A stretch of DNA of 28,102 nucleotides. It comes from Desulfuromonadaceae bacterium (GTDB taxonomy: Bacteria > Desulfobacterota > Desulfuromonadia > Desulfuromonadales > Desulfuromonadaceae). This document shows positions 17,113-24,891 of the stretch, piece by piece. The stretch spans positions 1 to 28,102 of the forward strand of contig JAMOOS010000329.1 of the NCBI GenBank assembly GCA_027065245.1. Reading direction: 5' to 3'. The notes beneath the pieces were generated by a model. The model had not been told where the DNA came from. It made no database searches and was given only the letters and a program-made list of their open reading frames with translations. The number at the start of each line of letters is the position of its first letter. Position 1 is the first letter of the stretch. The position numbers and the translations under genes were made by a program.

Positions 17113-17136
17113 GGAGCGGTCTTCAGACCGCGATTG
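17113..17136 (+). repeat. REP-like palindromic repeat, perfect copy D
   Basis: GGAGCGGTCTTCAGACCGCG continues to CGATTG. The arms GCGGTCT (17116-17122) and AGACCGC (17125-17131) pair perfectly around a two-base TC loop. It lies between the transglutaminase-like gene and the UGA-containing gene and may form an RNA hairpin in the message. The other three copies are in the 13385-14003 gap. Confidence 0.65.
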
Positions 17137-17170
17137 CAAACCGGAAACAATTTATAACGTGGAGAATACA

Positions 17171-18262
17171 TTGGTAAAACAAATGTTCAACTATGCACGT
17201 ATTGCCCTGATAATGCTGCTGGCCCTGACCAGTGCGGCCATAGCTGCTGATACCTGGCGCGAGCCGGAGTTGGTAGTGGCATATACCGGTGATATTCAAG
17301 GACACCTCGAAACTGTTGGCTGAGTAAGCAACCCCCTGGGGGGGCTCGTCCGGCGGACGAGCTATCTGGTAGAGCTGAAAAAACGCCAACCGCAGACATT
17401 AATTTTCGACTGTGGTAACGCCTTGGGTGACGATCCGTATCCCAGCGTTAAAAACCGTGCCATGGCGCGTGGCTTCAATCAGGCTGGTTATAATGCTCTT
17501 AATCTCGGTGTGTCCGAGTTGAGGCAGGGGCTGAAGGAATTGCGCGCCTACGTTGATGAGCTTAAAATGCCGCTGGTAAGCGCTAACGTGCAGATGGCTG
17601 GCGGAGAAAAAGCGCTGTGGCAAAGTTGGCTGCGGCTGGAAATTGGCGGCGTTAGTGTGGCGGTAACCGGAGTAGTGGCGCAAAATGCCGTCACAGCTGA
17701 ACAACAGCAGCAGCTGGGTATAATTGTTACTGATCCGTTACCGGCTCTGCAGCAGGTGTTATCTCGAATTCGAAGCAAGGTTGATGCAGTAGTAGTGCTG
17801 GCAGACACCGGCCTGGCTGCGGCACGTAAAATTGCCCAGCATACCACCGGTATTGATCTACTGCTGGTTGGTGGTGGCGGTACGCGTAACTATGCCAAAG
17901 AACATTTCGGTACCGCGTGGTTGTTGAAAAACGGTAAAAACGGTGCGCTGATCTCAACGGCACAGTGCTATTTTGCTGATGGTCGCATGACTGAAGTTGA
18001 TGATAAAATAGTGCCTCTTGATAAAGGGGTAAAATCCAATTTCGACTATGCCGAGCCGATGTTGGCGTACCGGCTGGAAGTGCAGCAGTTCAAACGCGGT
18101 TTGCGCAGGATGAAAGAGGATAAGTTGAAGAAGGAACTTAGCTCATATCGTACCATGTCGCCGCAGGAATTTATGCAGGCAATGAAAAAGAAGCAGGTGA
18201 AGGTTCCTGAACAGATACGTAAAATGCAGAGGGTGAATAATGAAAACAAAAAACAGCAATAG
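17171..18262 (+). CDS. Probable selenoprotein: exported metallophosphatase/5'-nucleotidase-fold protein with in-frame UGA (U51)
   Basis: One frame runs from TTG 17171 (GGAG at 17161-17164, six bases upstream) to TAG 18262 and is broken only by a TGA at 17321-17323. Read as selenocysteine, the product has 363 residues. It has a signal peptide (ending near A25), then VAYTGDIQGHLETVG-U51-VSNPLGGLVRRTSYL, LIFDCGNALGDDPYP (residues 77-91), PLVSANV and LLVGGGG. These correspond in order to the motifs of the calcineurin-like N-domain of 5'-nucleotidases. Several expected metal ligands look replaced (see findings). The lysine-rich tail overlaps the next gene by 23 bases. A start at ATG 17183 is possible. 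A conventional gene caller would report only a fragment from 17423. The alternative is a nonsense mutation, but codon use and family motifs continue across the TGA and a SECIS-like hairpin follows it. Confidence 0.75.
17321..17362 (+). promoter_or_regulatory. Candidate bacterial SECIS element
   Basis: The UGA (17321-17323) is followed by a perfect 8-bp stem, GCTCGTCC (17344-17351) with GGACGAGC (17355-17362), closing a GGC triloop. The loop begins 28 bases after the UGA and has G in its first two positions. This fits the known bacterial SECIS rules (apical loop roughly 16-37 bases from UGA, G among the first two loop bases) for SelB-directed selenocysteine insertion. A competing CCCCC/GGGGG pairing exists at 17332-17343. 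Confidence 0.65.
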
Positions 18263-18698
18263 TCTTTTTATGTCAGTCAAAGTGGTTGTAGCAGTTTGTC
18301 TGGCGTTTGTGTTGACTGCATGTGTTTCTGCCGGAAACCTGACGCCGGAGGATTCTGTTTCCAGTCTGCGGCAGCGGGTAGAGGATGTATGGCAGGCGAA
18401 ACATGATGGCAACTGGGGTAAAGTCTATGACTTGTCCCTGGCAAGCATGGATGACAGTGTCAGTCGCAGTGATGTGATCCGTTCCGGTAAATTGAATGTG
18501 GCTGCTTTCAGTGTGGGCGAGATCAAGTTGAAGGAAAACGGTACCGTCGCCGATGTAGTAGTAGCTTTTGATACGGTTCAGATGGGGTTCAAGATTCCCG
18601 GCGTATCACTACACGAGCGTTGGGTGTTGCGCGATGGTCAGTGGTATCTGGATAACGTGAGCAATAAAAGCGGTAATCCGTTCGTCAAAAAGAAATAG
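18240..18698 (+). CDS. Small lipoprotein with NTF2-like domain
   Basis: The 152-residue protein starts at ATG 18240, six bases after GAGGG (18229-18233), inside the 3' end of the preceding gene. A lipoprotein signal ends in lipobox LTAC with the acylated cysteine at residue 28. The mature part (RVEDVWQAKHDGNWGKVYDL, then VVVAFDTVQMGFKIPG and HERWVLRDGQWYLDNVSNK) follows the helix-then-curved-sheet pattern of NTF2-like/SnoaL proteins, ending with the typical W..RDGQWYL strand. It is probably anchored to an envelope membrane. The 23-base overlap suggests it is translated together with the probable selenoprotein, perhaps as a partner. The family call is by pattern only. Confidence 0.75.
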   Translation: MKTKNSNSLFMSVKVVVAVCLAFVLTACVSAGNLTPEDSVSSLRQRVEDVWQAKHDGNWGKVYDLSLASMDDSVSRSDVIRSGKLNVAAFSVGEIKLKENGTVADVVVAFDTVQMGFKIPGVSLHERWVLRDGQWYLDNVSNKSGNPFVKKK

Positions 18699-18705
18699 GA
18701 AAATG

Positions 18706-18733
18706 CAGGAGTTGTCTGTTGAGACAACTCCTG
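18706..18733 (+). terminator. Perfect 12-bp hairpin between convergent operons
   Basis: CAGGAGTTGTCT (18706-18717) pairs perfectly with AGACAACTCCTG (18722-18733) around a GTTG loop. It lies between the stop of the last plus-strand gene (18698) and the end of the minus-strand operon (18760), where a bidirectional terminator is expected. There is no T-tract on the plus side and only a short ATTTTCC on the minus side, so efficiency is uncertain. Confidence 0.55.
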
Positions 18734-18759
18734 TACGAGTCGCTAAAGTCAGTTGCTGA

Positions 18760-18951
18760 TCAGTATTGTGCTGCCAGCGCTGCACTGCGCTGCAACCGTT
18801 CGATAAACATGTCGATTATCTGCGGGTAATCGGCCAGACCCTTGAAACGTCCGGCGGTGGTGGCGCGGCTTGCGGCAAAGCCCATCTGTGCCAGCACCGC
18901 GGCGTGGTGCGGCACTCCCTCCACGCTCATGGTTATGACGTTGCTGTCCAT
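18760..18951 (-). CDS. Small unknown protein, 63 residues, end of chelatase operon
   Basis: An ATG at 18951 (minus strand) lies five bases after the chelatase stop, preceded by GGGAG about eight bases upstream. The 63-residue product (MDSNVITMSVEGVPHHAAVL ... IIDMFIERLQRSAALAAQY) has no signal peptide, membrane segment or cysteine. It carries a His-His pair (VPHHAAV) and an amphipathic C-terminal helix. I do not recognise a family. Close spacing and a good ribosome site argue that it is translated as part of the operon. An open frame extending back inside the chelatase gene would give 93 residues, but that start is much less likely. Confidence 0.6.
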   Translation of the reverse strand: MDSNVITMSVEGVPHHAAVLAQMGFAASRATTAGRFKGLADYPQIIDMFIERLQRSAALAAQY

Positions 18952-18956
18952 TGTTG

Positions 18957-21900
18957 TTACTCCCTGTTGTTGATGCCCGCGCGCCGTGCGCCTAGTAACG
19001 CCAGAGCGATAATTGCCATTACCGCCAGCCCGGCCAGCCATTGCACCCCGGACGAAGTTAGTTCGGTGCGCTCGTCGTCGCGGTTGATTTTTTCCATCTT
19101 GTAGCCATGCACCACGTTGGCGCCAACGGTGCGTGCCGCAGTGTTTGGAGCCCTACCGCCATTGTCGCCTGATCCCGGTGCGGTGAGCTGCTGTTGCAGA
19201 GCGCGGCGTTGGCGTACCTGCTCGCGCAGCGATTTTTGTGCCGCCTGTTCCACCGCCAGCTTGAACTGCGCCACCAGTTGTGGCGCCATTACTCCGGGCA
19301 GAGAGATGATGGCGACCACCATCTGGTTCAGCAGCGGGTTGTTGCAGGTATGGTCGCAGCAGGCCACCCCTTTTTGTATCACGCTCATGGCGTAATCCAC
19401 TGCCAGATTGCGTTGCGTTGCGGCATCGGCCTGCCAGTACCCTTTGCGCACCGCTTCCAGCATGCGTGCGCTGATGGATTGCTGCGCCCACGGCGAGGCG
19501 GCGCTGAAAAACTTCTTCATACCCAGATTATACTTGTCCTTGACGTATACTTCATAGCTTAGTTGCCACAGTTTTTGGCTGACTTTTTCCGGTGTGGTTA
19601 CCGTCCAGCCCCACAGGTATTCGACAAAATGAGCCATGGCGCGTGCGCCGGCGTAGTCTTCTCGCTGCATCGCGATTATCCACTGCGGATTGAGGTAGCG
19701 GCTGCGGCTTTCGCGCCCGATACTGGCTGCCACGGCGTCGATATCCACCTGCCCTGGGCGCTGCTGACGCAGTATCAGCGTTTCCGGTGTTGCTCCCGCT
19801 TCCGCCCGTACCGCCATGCTCAATCCGCCCAGGTATTGAAATACATCGTCGTTATCGAGCAGGGCGTACAGGTTGGAGGAGCGTGCCTGCACCGTGGCAT
19901 CTACATCTTTCAGGTTGCTTTTCAGGGCTTCGCTGGCGGCTGCACCTTTGAGACCGCCGCCGTAGGCAAAGGAACTGCGCCGCTCAAACACGTCGACAAT
20001 CTCCTGCGGTTTTTCCCAGATGGCGGAGTTTGCCGCCATCTGGGAGACGCCGTTGCCGTAGGAGCCCGGCTGCTCAGAAAAAACCCGTACCCGGCTGAAG
20101 CGGCCTGCCGTGGCGGCATCCATTCCGGCGGCACGCAGGCGGGCGGCAATTCTGGCGCTGTTGGCGCGAACAAAATTGTCGATGTCGTCCTGACGCAGCG
20201 CCAGTTGCACCGCCTGATGGAGCAGCTCAAGTTTGGCGGGAAACATGTCGCGGTATAATCCCGAAGCGCTGATGAGAACATCGATACGTGGCCGATGCAG
20301 GCGTTGCGCCGGAATCACCCGCAGCCCCAGCACCCGCCCGGCGGCGTTACGGCGTGGCTCCACCCCGAGAAGATAGAGGATGGTCGCCTCGTTTACCCCT
20401 TCGTTACGCAAGGTTTCGGTGGCCCACAGCACCACCGCCACTTTATCGGGATAATGCTGATGTTTGTGGCGATAGGCGGCGATAATCTCCTCGGCCGCTT
20501 GTTGGCCCAGTCGCCACGCTGCCGCACTGGGGATTTTATGCGGGTCGAAGCCGTAAAAATTGCGTCCGGTGGGCAACGCGTCGGGATTGCGCAGCGGGTC
20601 GTTGCCGCTGCCGGGCGCGATATAGCGGCCACGCAATGCGGCCAGCAGGGCGGTTATTTCGGCGGCGGCACTGCGGCGCAGGCGGGCGGCAATCTGCTGG
20701 CGGTTGCAGTCGGGATTGACCTTGCAGATGGTGGCGCTCATGGCGGCAATGGCGGCGTCATCAGCCACATGCCCAAAGGTGTGCAGACCGTAGGGGATGG
20801 TACTCTCGCCCAACTTCTGCAGGTAATGTTCAAGATATTGCAGATGCTCATCTGCGCTGCAGCGGGCCAGGTCGATGCCGCGCAAGCTGAGAGCGGCAGC
20901 CAGGTCGTGGTCGATGCCGGTGGCATGCTCCAGACTGCGTATTTCGGTCAGAAGTGGGGCAGCGGTGGCGCTGTGGCGGGCACTGGCGCGGCTGTAGTCG
21001 TTTATAAGCGCCGCCATCTTGCGGTATTCGCGCTGCAGGCCGGCCTCTTTCAGCATCGGTGTTAGATGGGAGATAATTACCGCCCGGCCGCGCCGTTTGG
21101 CCTGAATCCCCTCGCCGACATCGTCGACAATGTAAGGATAGATATTGGCAACAGCGCCGGCCAGCACTTCCGGTGCGCATTGCGGCGATAGCCCCGCCTG
21201 TTTGCCTGGTGTCCATTCGCAGGTGGCGTGGGTGCCGAGATGGATAATGGCGTCGGCATCAAACTGGTGCTGCAGCCACAGATATACCGCCAGATATTGA
21301 TGGTGTGGATACAGGGTGGTATCGTGGTACAGCTTCATCGGGTCGTCACCCCAGCCGCGTGCCGGTTCCGGCAGCAGTACGAGATTGCCCCGGCGCAGCG
21401 CCGGGATGATAAGGTCGTTGCCCACGCGCATAATTTTGCTTTTATCCACCGTTCCCCATTGTTTTATCACCTGGCGCCTGAACGGTTGTGGCAGCGCGGC
21501 GAACCAGCGTTTGTAAGTGGCGATGGGGAGTCGGATTACCTCGCGTGAGCGCAGCATCCGTTGCAGTTCCCCCGGCGCCCAGGCGCCGACGTTGCGTGCC
21601 GAGGTAAGGATAAGGCGTTTTATCTCGCTGGCGCTGTTAACTGCGGCGGTGGTGTAGCCGGCAGCGTTCAGGGCGGCAATGATGGTCTGCAGACTGGCAA
21701 ACACATTGAGATAGCTGGCACCGATGTTCTGTTTACCCTGACTGTGGTTGTAAAACATTATGGCCAGCTTTTTATCGCTATTGGCTTTTTGCTGTAACCG
21801 CACCAGATGACGCAGTCGCTGCACCAGCAGGGCGATGTTTTCCGCTATCGGCTTTTTCACACAATATATCCGGCCACTGTCCGGGTCGTGCCGTTGTTGT

Positions 21901-22880
21901 TTTCCCGCCAGCGGCGTCGGTTCTATCAGACCGGATATCTCTGCTGCTGCCATACACCAGGTAACTTCGTTCCCGTCGATACCGGCAGCGCTGGCGCGCC
22001 ACTGGGCAATGGTGGGCCCATACAGGCTGATGGCGTTAAACAGCGGCACATCCAGCTGTCTAAGCGCCTGTGCCAGTTGTTTGGTCAGCGCCGAGGTAAA
22101 TTTAAGGGTAAATGCCACCGCTGCGGCAACGCGGGCACGACCATCTTTATCCGTCAAGAAACGCGTGATTGTCGCCGCGTCGCTGCCAAAGCACGGCAGC
22201 ACATTGAAACCGGCCTGTTCCAGCGTGGTTATCAGATAGTCGATGGGTTCTTTCTGGCCAATACTCAACGATGCCGAATAGAATAACAGCGCAATGGTGG
22301 CCTGCTCCGATCGGTAGCCGTGATATTGACTCTGCCAGGCGGCGTAAGCATCATAGCTGGTAAATATACCGGTAGCTGCGGGATGGTAGATGCCCATCTG
22401 CGGCAACTTGCGCACCGGAGCACAGGTGATGGCGGCGTCGAAATGCCGCCCGGCCACACAGCGCAACATATTGCGAACATTGTCGCTGCACAGATAGCGG
22501 TAATAAGCGGCGATTTGCTCATCAAAAATAAAGCCGCGCTGTTTAAGCCGTTCATCGTCACGGGAACCGCGCAGGGCGTAGATCGTTTTATTGTCCAGGC
22601 GGATATGCTCGCTTAAGTAGCGTTCCAACTCGTTGTCCATCACATCCACCACAATAACCTTGCTGGCGTCGATAGCGCGTTGCAGGGCTGCGGAGCTGTG
22701 TTTAAGCTGGGTAGCTGTTACCACCATTATATCCACACCGATATCCAGCCCCTTTACCGCATTAGTCGCCAGATACGAATCGTTATCCAGCACCATAAGG
22801 GTAAGTTGGGCCGCCGCTACCGGCATACAGGTAAACAGCAGCAAGGTCAGGGCTATGGCCAGGGACGCGCTACGATACAT
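18957..22880 (-). CDS. Exported CobN-like chelatase (CobN/Mg-chelatase family, HmuS type)
   Basis: The 1307-residue product carries the CobN/BchH large-subunit chelatase domain. Diagnostic segments are HLGTHATCEWTPGKQAGLSP (H551, C554, E555), EGIQAKRRGRAVIISHLTPM, PTGRNFYGFDPHKIPSAAAW, RPRIDVLISASGLYRDMFPA, and PGSYGNGVSQMAANSAIWEK. Unlike cytoplasmic cobalt or Mg chelatases it starts with a signal peptide (residues 1-24) and ends with one membrane helix (about 1282-1300) and a short basic tail. The catalytic part should therefore sit in the periplasm, anchored in the inner membrane. A Cys cluster ACCDHTCNN (C1174, C1175, H1177, C1179) may bind a metal or haem. Bacteroidetes HmuS, a CobN-like protein of haem-uptake operons implicated in removing iron from haem, is the closest described analogue. 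No ATPase partner (CobS/ChlI) is encoded nearby. Whether it inserts or removes metal, and from which tetrapyrrole, is not settled by sequence. Confidence 0.85.
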   Translation of the reverse strand: MYRSASLAIALTLLLFTCMPVAAAQLTLMVLDNDSYLATNAVKGLDIGVDIMVVTATQLKHSSAALQRAIDASKVIVVDVMDNELERYLSEHIRLDNKTIYALRGSRDDERLKQRGFIFDEQIAAYYRYLCSDNVRNMLRCVAGRHFDAAITCAPVRKLPQMGIYHPAATGIFTSYDAYAAWQSQYHGYRSEQATIALLFYSASLSIGQKEPIDYLITTLEQAGFNVLPCFGSDAATITRFLTDKDGRARVAAAVAFTLKFTSALTKQLAQALRQLDVPLFNAISLYGPTIAQWRASAAGIDGNEVTWCMAAAEISGLIEPTPLAGKQQRHDPDSGRIYCVKKPIAENIALLVQRLRHLVRLQQKANSDKKLAIMFYNHSQGKQNIGASYLNVFASLQTIIAALNAAGYTTAAVNSASEIKRLILTSARNVGAWAPGELQRMLRSREVIRLPIATYKRWFAALPQPFRRQVIKQWGTVDKSKIMRVGNDLIIPALRRGNLVLLPEPARGWGDDPMKLYHDTTLYPHHQYLAVYLWLQHQFDADAIIHLGTHATCEWTPGKQAGLSPQCAPEVLAGAVANIYPYIVDDVGEGIQAKRRGRAVIISHLTPMLKEAGLQREYRKMAALINDYSRASARHSATAAPLLTEIRSLEHATGIDHDLAAALSLRGIDLARCSADEHLQYLEHYLQKLGESTIPYGLHTFGHVADDAAIAAMSATICKVNPDCNRQQIAARLRRSAAAEITALLAALRGRYIAPGSGNDPLRNPDALPTGRNFYGFDPHKIPSAAAWRLGQQAAEEIIAAYRHKHQHYPDKVAVVLWATETLRNEGVNEATILYLLGVEPRRNAAGRVLGLRVIPAQRLHRPRIDVLISASGLYRDMFPAKLELLHQAVQLALRQDDIDNFVRANSARIAARLRAAGMDAATAGRFSRVRVFSEQPGSYGNGVSQMAANSAIWEKPQEIVDVFERRSSFAYGGGLKGAAASEALKSNLKDVDATVQARSSNLYALLDNDDVFQYLGGLSMAVRAEAGATPETLILRQQRPGQVDIDAVAASIGRESRSRYLNPQWIIAMQREDYAGARAMAHFVEYLWGWTVTTPEKVSQKLWQLSYEVYVKDKYNLGMKKFFSAASPWAQQSISARMLEAVRKGYWQADAATQRNLAVDYAMSVIQKGVACCDHTCNNPLLNQMVVAIISLPGVMAPQLVAQFKLAVEQAAQKSLREQVRQRRALQQQLTAPGSGDNGGRAPNTAARTVGANVVHGYKMEKINRDDERTELTSSGVQWLAGLAVMAIIALALLGARRAGINNRE

Positions 22881-22881
22881 A

Positions 22882-24891
22882 TCAGTCCAGCTCTGTCGCG
22901 GCGGCGGTCAGCAGTGCCGCCAGCCCCTTTAACAGTGGTTGCGGCTGGCCGGGCAGGGAGGGGATATTGTCGGTAGCTGCTGCGCCATTGCGGTGCGCCA
23001 CGGCCCGGCACCAGGCATCAACCGCGCTGTCATCCTGTATCAAGCCCCTGTTTACATCGTCACTTATCGCCATCAACGCCTCGATAAAACCGGCGTTGTC
23101 CTTGCGTAGCAGCAGCTTTTCCAGTCTGGCATACAGTGGGGCGACATCACCATCGTCATCGCACCAGTTACGGCATAACTGGTACAGGTCGATATCACGC
23201 TCACGCAGACGCTGAAATACCGGACGACTACTCACCAGACCGTTCTGCCGCCATATTGCCCGCTGCACGGCGGCGTATACCGCCCTGGCGACAAGTTCGC
23301 CCATCTTGGTATGGCCGCCGCTGCTGTCGATGGCCGGGCCCGTGCCGGAGGCGACAACAATGTTGTCGGTGCCGGTGCCGGTGGCCTGGCGGGCACTGCG
23401 GGCATAGCTGGAGCGGATATCCAGATCCTGCAGTGCGGCACTTTTGGCTTCGGTGGCGGTTATGATGGCCCGGGTCATGGCGCGACGGCTCATGCGGGCG
23501 TTATTGAGCAGGATAATGTTGATGGTGCCGGGTTTGTTGTTGTGGTCGGTGGCATTCAGCGGGTAAAAAGTGCCACTGTCTGCCCCCATGCGCATGGCGT
23601 TACCGTGAACACCGGCGGTAACCACCGCAACCACCTGCAGAGCGCGGTAGCTCCGCTTTTCCACAGCCACATTGTCCATATCGGCACCGGTAAACAGTAT
23701 GGAGGTGTGTTCCGGGTTTAGGCCGAGAACTTTCAGGGTAGAGGCGCGCAGCGCCGCTAGGGCGGCTTGATGACCCAACCCCCACGCCGGCGGCGGAAAA
23801 TAGTTGTTTGCCAGTGTGGTGACAGCGTCGCGCTCCCCCTCCAGGGTGGAAACTATCCTGGTCGGTCGGTCAAAAGTAATCACTACCGCCTTGTTACGAA
23901 AATCCTTGATGGTGCTGGTGACCAACTGCGCCTGTTTGACGCCGGGGCAATCTACCTGCAGCGGCCTGGTGTCCACTACCTGCTGCGGCAAGACAAAATG
24001 AGTCGGATCGCCAAACCATTGCGGGTAGATAGACGCAGCCAGCCAGGCGGTAAAGTAGCCGCAATGGGTAGCGGCGCGGCAGGTGAGGTCGCAGGGGAAA
24101 TAGACGATGCGAGCGTTACGTACCGCGTCTACCTCGTTCCAGCCGGGGCGCCGCAGCAGTTCTGCCACCTGTTTGTCGCCGTAACAGGCGTATATAAATT
24201 GTGGATTGAATTCACGCCACTGTTGCAGGGAGATACCGATCACACTGCCGTTTTTCCCCCAGTGTGGAGCTATGGCGCCGGCGGCGCGGATGTAGTCATT
24301 CTGAAATGAATCATCTCCCGGTGTCATAATGCTGTCGCGTCCCATCAGGCGCAGTACCCGCACCCTTTTTGCCGCGGGAATGGCGGTGGTTTTCCGCCTG
24401 ATCAGTTCCAGTTGCCGCTGTTCCCCGGCAACAATCGCGGCGGCGCGTTGTTCACAGTTAAACATCCTGCCCAGCAGGCGGATGGTGGCAAAGGCGTCGG
24501 CGATGGAGTTGATATCCAGGCGGACAAGCTGTACCCGACCCCGCAGCGGTGCGACAATCTCCTGCTGCAACGCGGCGTAAAACACCACTTGCGGGCGCAG
24601 TTTTTTTATGCTGGCCAGATCAGGATGAAAAAAGCCGCCGATAATCGCTTTTCCTGCCGCCTCGGGCGGCAGTACCGAGTGGTAGGTGATGCCGCACACG
24701 GCATCGGCGGCACCGATACGCAACAGCATTTCGGTGATGGACGGCACCAGCGACACCACCCGCTGCGGTGGTGCGGTGATGGTAATGGCATGACCGGCGG
24801 CGTCGTTGAAGTGCAGCGGGTAGTTATCCGCCAGCGCCGCAGTTGCCAGCAGCGCCAAAACCAGCGCCGCCGTGGCGGTAAATCGTTTCAT
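22882..24891 (-). CDS. Exported BtuF-like binding domain fused to CbiZ adenosylcobinamide amidohydrolase
   Basis: The 669-residue protein has a signal peptide (about residues 1-21). A BtuF/FhuD-type periplasmic binding domain follows (residues 22 to about 290, with PQRVVSLVPSITEMLLRIGA and PDLASIKKLRPQVVFYAA). Residues about 315-560 match CbiZ: VVAVVTAGVHGNAMRMGADS, GTINIILLNNARMSRRAMTR, TATEAKSAALQDLDIRSSYA, ATGTGTDNIVVASG and GGHTKMGELVARAVYAAVQR. A helical C-terminal extension of about 100 residues (VFQRLRERDIDLYQLCRNWC, DDVNRGLIQDDSAVDAWCRA) has no family I know. CbiZ cleaves the nucleotide-loop amide of (pseudo)cobalamins to give cobyric acid and is normally cytoplasmic; here it would act in the periplasm, fed by the binding domain. 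Its ATG overlaps the upstream stop (ATGA), and one base separates it from the chelatase gene. Confidence 0.85.
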   Translation of the reverse strand: MKRFTATAALVLALLATAALADNYPLHFNDAAGHAITITAPPQRVVSLVPSITEMLLRIGAADAVCGITYHSVLPPEAAGKAIIGGFFHPDLASIKKLRPQVVFYAALQQEIVAPLRGRVQLVRLDINSIADAFATIRLLGRMFNCEQRAAAIVAGEQRQLELIRRKTTAIPAAKRVRVLRLMGRDSIMTPGDDSFQNDYIRAAGAIAPHWGKNGSVIGISLQQWREFNPQFIYACYGDKQVAELLRRPGWNEVDAVRNARIVYFPCDLTCRAATHCGYFTAWLAASIYPQWFGDPTHFVLPQQVVDTRPLQVDCPGVKQAQLVTSTIKDFRNKAVVITFDRPTRIVSTLEGERDAVTTLANNYFPPPAWGLGHQAALAALRASTLKVLGLNPEHTSILFTGADMDNVAVEKRSYRALQVVAVVTAGVHGNAMRMGADSGTFYPLNATDHNNKPGTINIILLNNARMSRRAMTRAIITATEAKSAALQDLDIRSSYARSARQATGTGTDNIVVASGTGPAIDSSGGHTKMGELVARAVYAAVQRAIWRQNGLVSSRPVFQRLRERDIDLYQLCRNWCDDDGDVAPLYARLEKLLLRKDNAGFIEALMAISDDVNRGLIQDDSAVDAWCRAVAHRNGAAATDNIPSLPGQPQPLLKGLAALLTAAATELD

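Noticed and set aside
17321..17343. A frameshift or pseudogene explanation for the TGA near the G run at 17338-17344.
   Set aside because: The same frame is used before and after, so no shift is needed to join the two parts. Only the single TGA interrupts it.
17423..18262. A separate 279-codon gene starting at ATG 17423.
   Set aside because: No ribosome site precedes this ATG. The frame continues upstream through the UGA to a signal peptide and conserved motif, so it is treated as the inner part of the selenoprotein gene.
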